A stretch of 64,000 nucleotides of DNA. It comes from Leucobacter luti (GTDB taxonomy: Bacteria; Actinomycetota; Actinomycetes; Actinomycetales; Microbacteriaceae). The notes under the pieces were generated by a model that saw nothing but the letters and a program-made list of their open reading frames with translations, had not been told where the DNA came from and did not search any database. Made by a program: the position numbers and the translations under genes. This document shows positions 63,450-64,000 of this stretch, one piece after another. Location of the stretch: contig NZ_SHKI01000002.1 of NCBI RefSeq assembly GCF_004217175.1, forward strand, positions 425,000 to 488,999, read 5' to 3'. The stretch's first letter is position 1, and every line of letters starts with the position of its first letter.

Positions 63450-64000
63450 GTGTTCCAGTACATCGTCATCGTCGCGGTCGCGGCCGTTGTTACCGCAATC
63501 GCCTCGTACGCGGTGCTGCGACTGAGCCGTCGATTCAGGCTCGCCCCCGAGGTTCGCGCGCGCGACGTGCACAAGACGCCCACCCCGCGGCTCGGGGGGA
63601 TCGCGATGTTCATCGGGATCATTGCCGCGTTCGCGGTCGCCGCGACGCAGCGCGAGTTCGCCGCCCTGTTTACCGAGGGCTCGGAAATGTGGGCACTCCT
63701 CGGTGCGAGCGCGATCATCGCCGCCGTGGGGATCCTCGACGACCTGCTCGACCTCGACTGGATGATCAAGCTCGCGGCTCAGCTCGCGGCGACGGGGCTG
63801 CTCGCCTGGAACGGCCTGCAGATCCTGTCCCTCCCGTTCGGCGACACGATCTTCGTCGCGTCCTCTGCCACGAACTTTGTGCTGACCGTCTTCCTCATGA
63901 CGCTCGTGATGAACGCCGTCAACTTTGTCGACGGGCTCGACGGCCTCGTCGCCGGCGTGGCACTGATCGCGAACTCACTCTTCTTTATCTACACGCGGCT
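63450..64000 (+). CDS. WecA/MraY-type undecaprenyl-phosphate sugar-1-phosphate transferase, cut by the window end
   Basis: The first 183 residues of a polytopic membrane transferase. It has a hydrophobic N-terminus, RDVHKTPTPRLGGIAMFIGI near residue 40 (the K/R-TPxxGG substrate site), the Asp-rich GILDDLLDLDW near residue 92 and NAVNFVDGLDGLVAG near residue 150. These are the WecA/MraY signatures for adding N-acetylglucosamine-1-phosphate or a similar sugar to the lipid carrier. GTG 63450 has GAGGAG upstream and lies directly after ywlC. In this position in actinobacteria the gene usually encodes the WecA-like enzyme for cell-wall polymers, followed by the atp operon. Confidence 0.88.
   Translation, partial: MFQYIVIVAVAAVVTAIASYAVLRLSRRFRLAPEVRARDVHKTPTPRLGGIAMFIGIIAAFAVAATQREFAALFTEGSEMWALLGASAIIAAVGILDDLLDLDWMIKLAAQLAATGLLAWNGLQILSLPFGDTIFVASSATNFVLTVFLMTLVMNAVNFVDGLDGLVAGVALIANSLFFIYTR

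Overview
The window is GC-rich DNA of an actinobacterium, most likely of the family Microbacteriaceae (Leucobacter or a close relative; inferred from gene content and protein style, not searched). Pointers are the block argS ... lysA-hom-thrB-rho-prfA ... prmC-ywlC-wecA, two LAxTG-type wall-sorting signals, a SigK/RskA/DipZ/fasciclin module, many GTG starts, and many genes that start 6-8 nt after a TANNNT box without a ribosome binding site (leaderless).

Layout. 0-5 kb: end of a CPBP-type membrane protein, aroQ, trmB, and a TetR regulator divergent from an internally duplicated ABC-2/YhgE-type membrane protein, with a 24-bp operator-like palindrome between them. 5-12.4 kb: a gamma-glutamylation catabolic cluster (GntR, SDR, aldehyde dehydrogenase, PuuD-like hydrolase, PuuA/GlnA4-like glutamine synthetase) divergent from an ethanolamine-permease-like transporter. 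No amine oxidase (PuuB) is present, so an amino-alcohol such as ethanolamine fits better than putrescine; the end product would be glycine. 12.5-20 kb: a tandem glycine riboswitch and gcvP-gcvT-gcvH-glyA-sdaA, which take glycine to serine and pyruvate. 20-33 kb: transporters and regulators (two MFS, AraC, LysR, EamA), a small lipoprotein, a wall-anchored beta-propeller-like protein, a thioredoxin/DUF4395 pair, a triplicated 59-bp hairpin element, an alpha/beta hydrolase and a DUF1254/DUF1214 protein. 33-37 kb: fasciclin lipoprotein and dipZ, transcribed divergently from two matching SigK-like promoters, then sigK and rskA. 37-39 kb: a wall-anchored subtilase/sedolisin-like protease.

39.7-43.1 kb is an AT-richer islet holding a cytoplasmic arylsulfatase and its formylglycine-generating enzyme. 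It ends near the 3' end of a tRNA-Arg(CCG) gene and looks acquired. 43.5-64 kb is housekeeping: argS, an LmeA-like protein, a PucR regulator with a zinc alcohol dehydrogenase and APC permease, lysA-hom-thrB (no thrC), rho, prfA, a GNAT enzyme, an MFS transporter, cysK/cysE, prmC, a Sua5/YwlC protein and the start of a WecA-type transferase.

Most notable: (1) the protein in the rho position keeps the Rho fold signature but has lost the Walker A lysine, the catalytic Glu and the arginine finger; (2) the proposed ethanolamine-to-glycine route sits next to a glycine riboswitch operon; (3) divergent SigK promoters of the form CCATCC-N15-CCGAAYA; (4) small leaderless upstream ORFs before a thioredoxin and an alcohol dehydrogenase; (5) several very strong inverted repeats, including 26-bp perfect arms with a 4-nt loop downstream of prfA.
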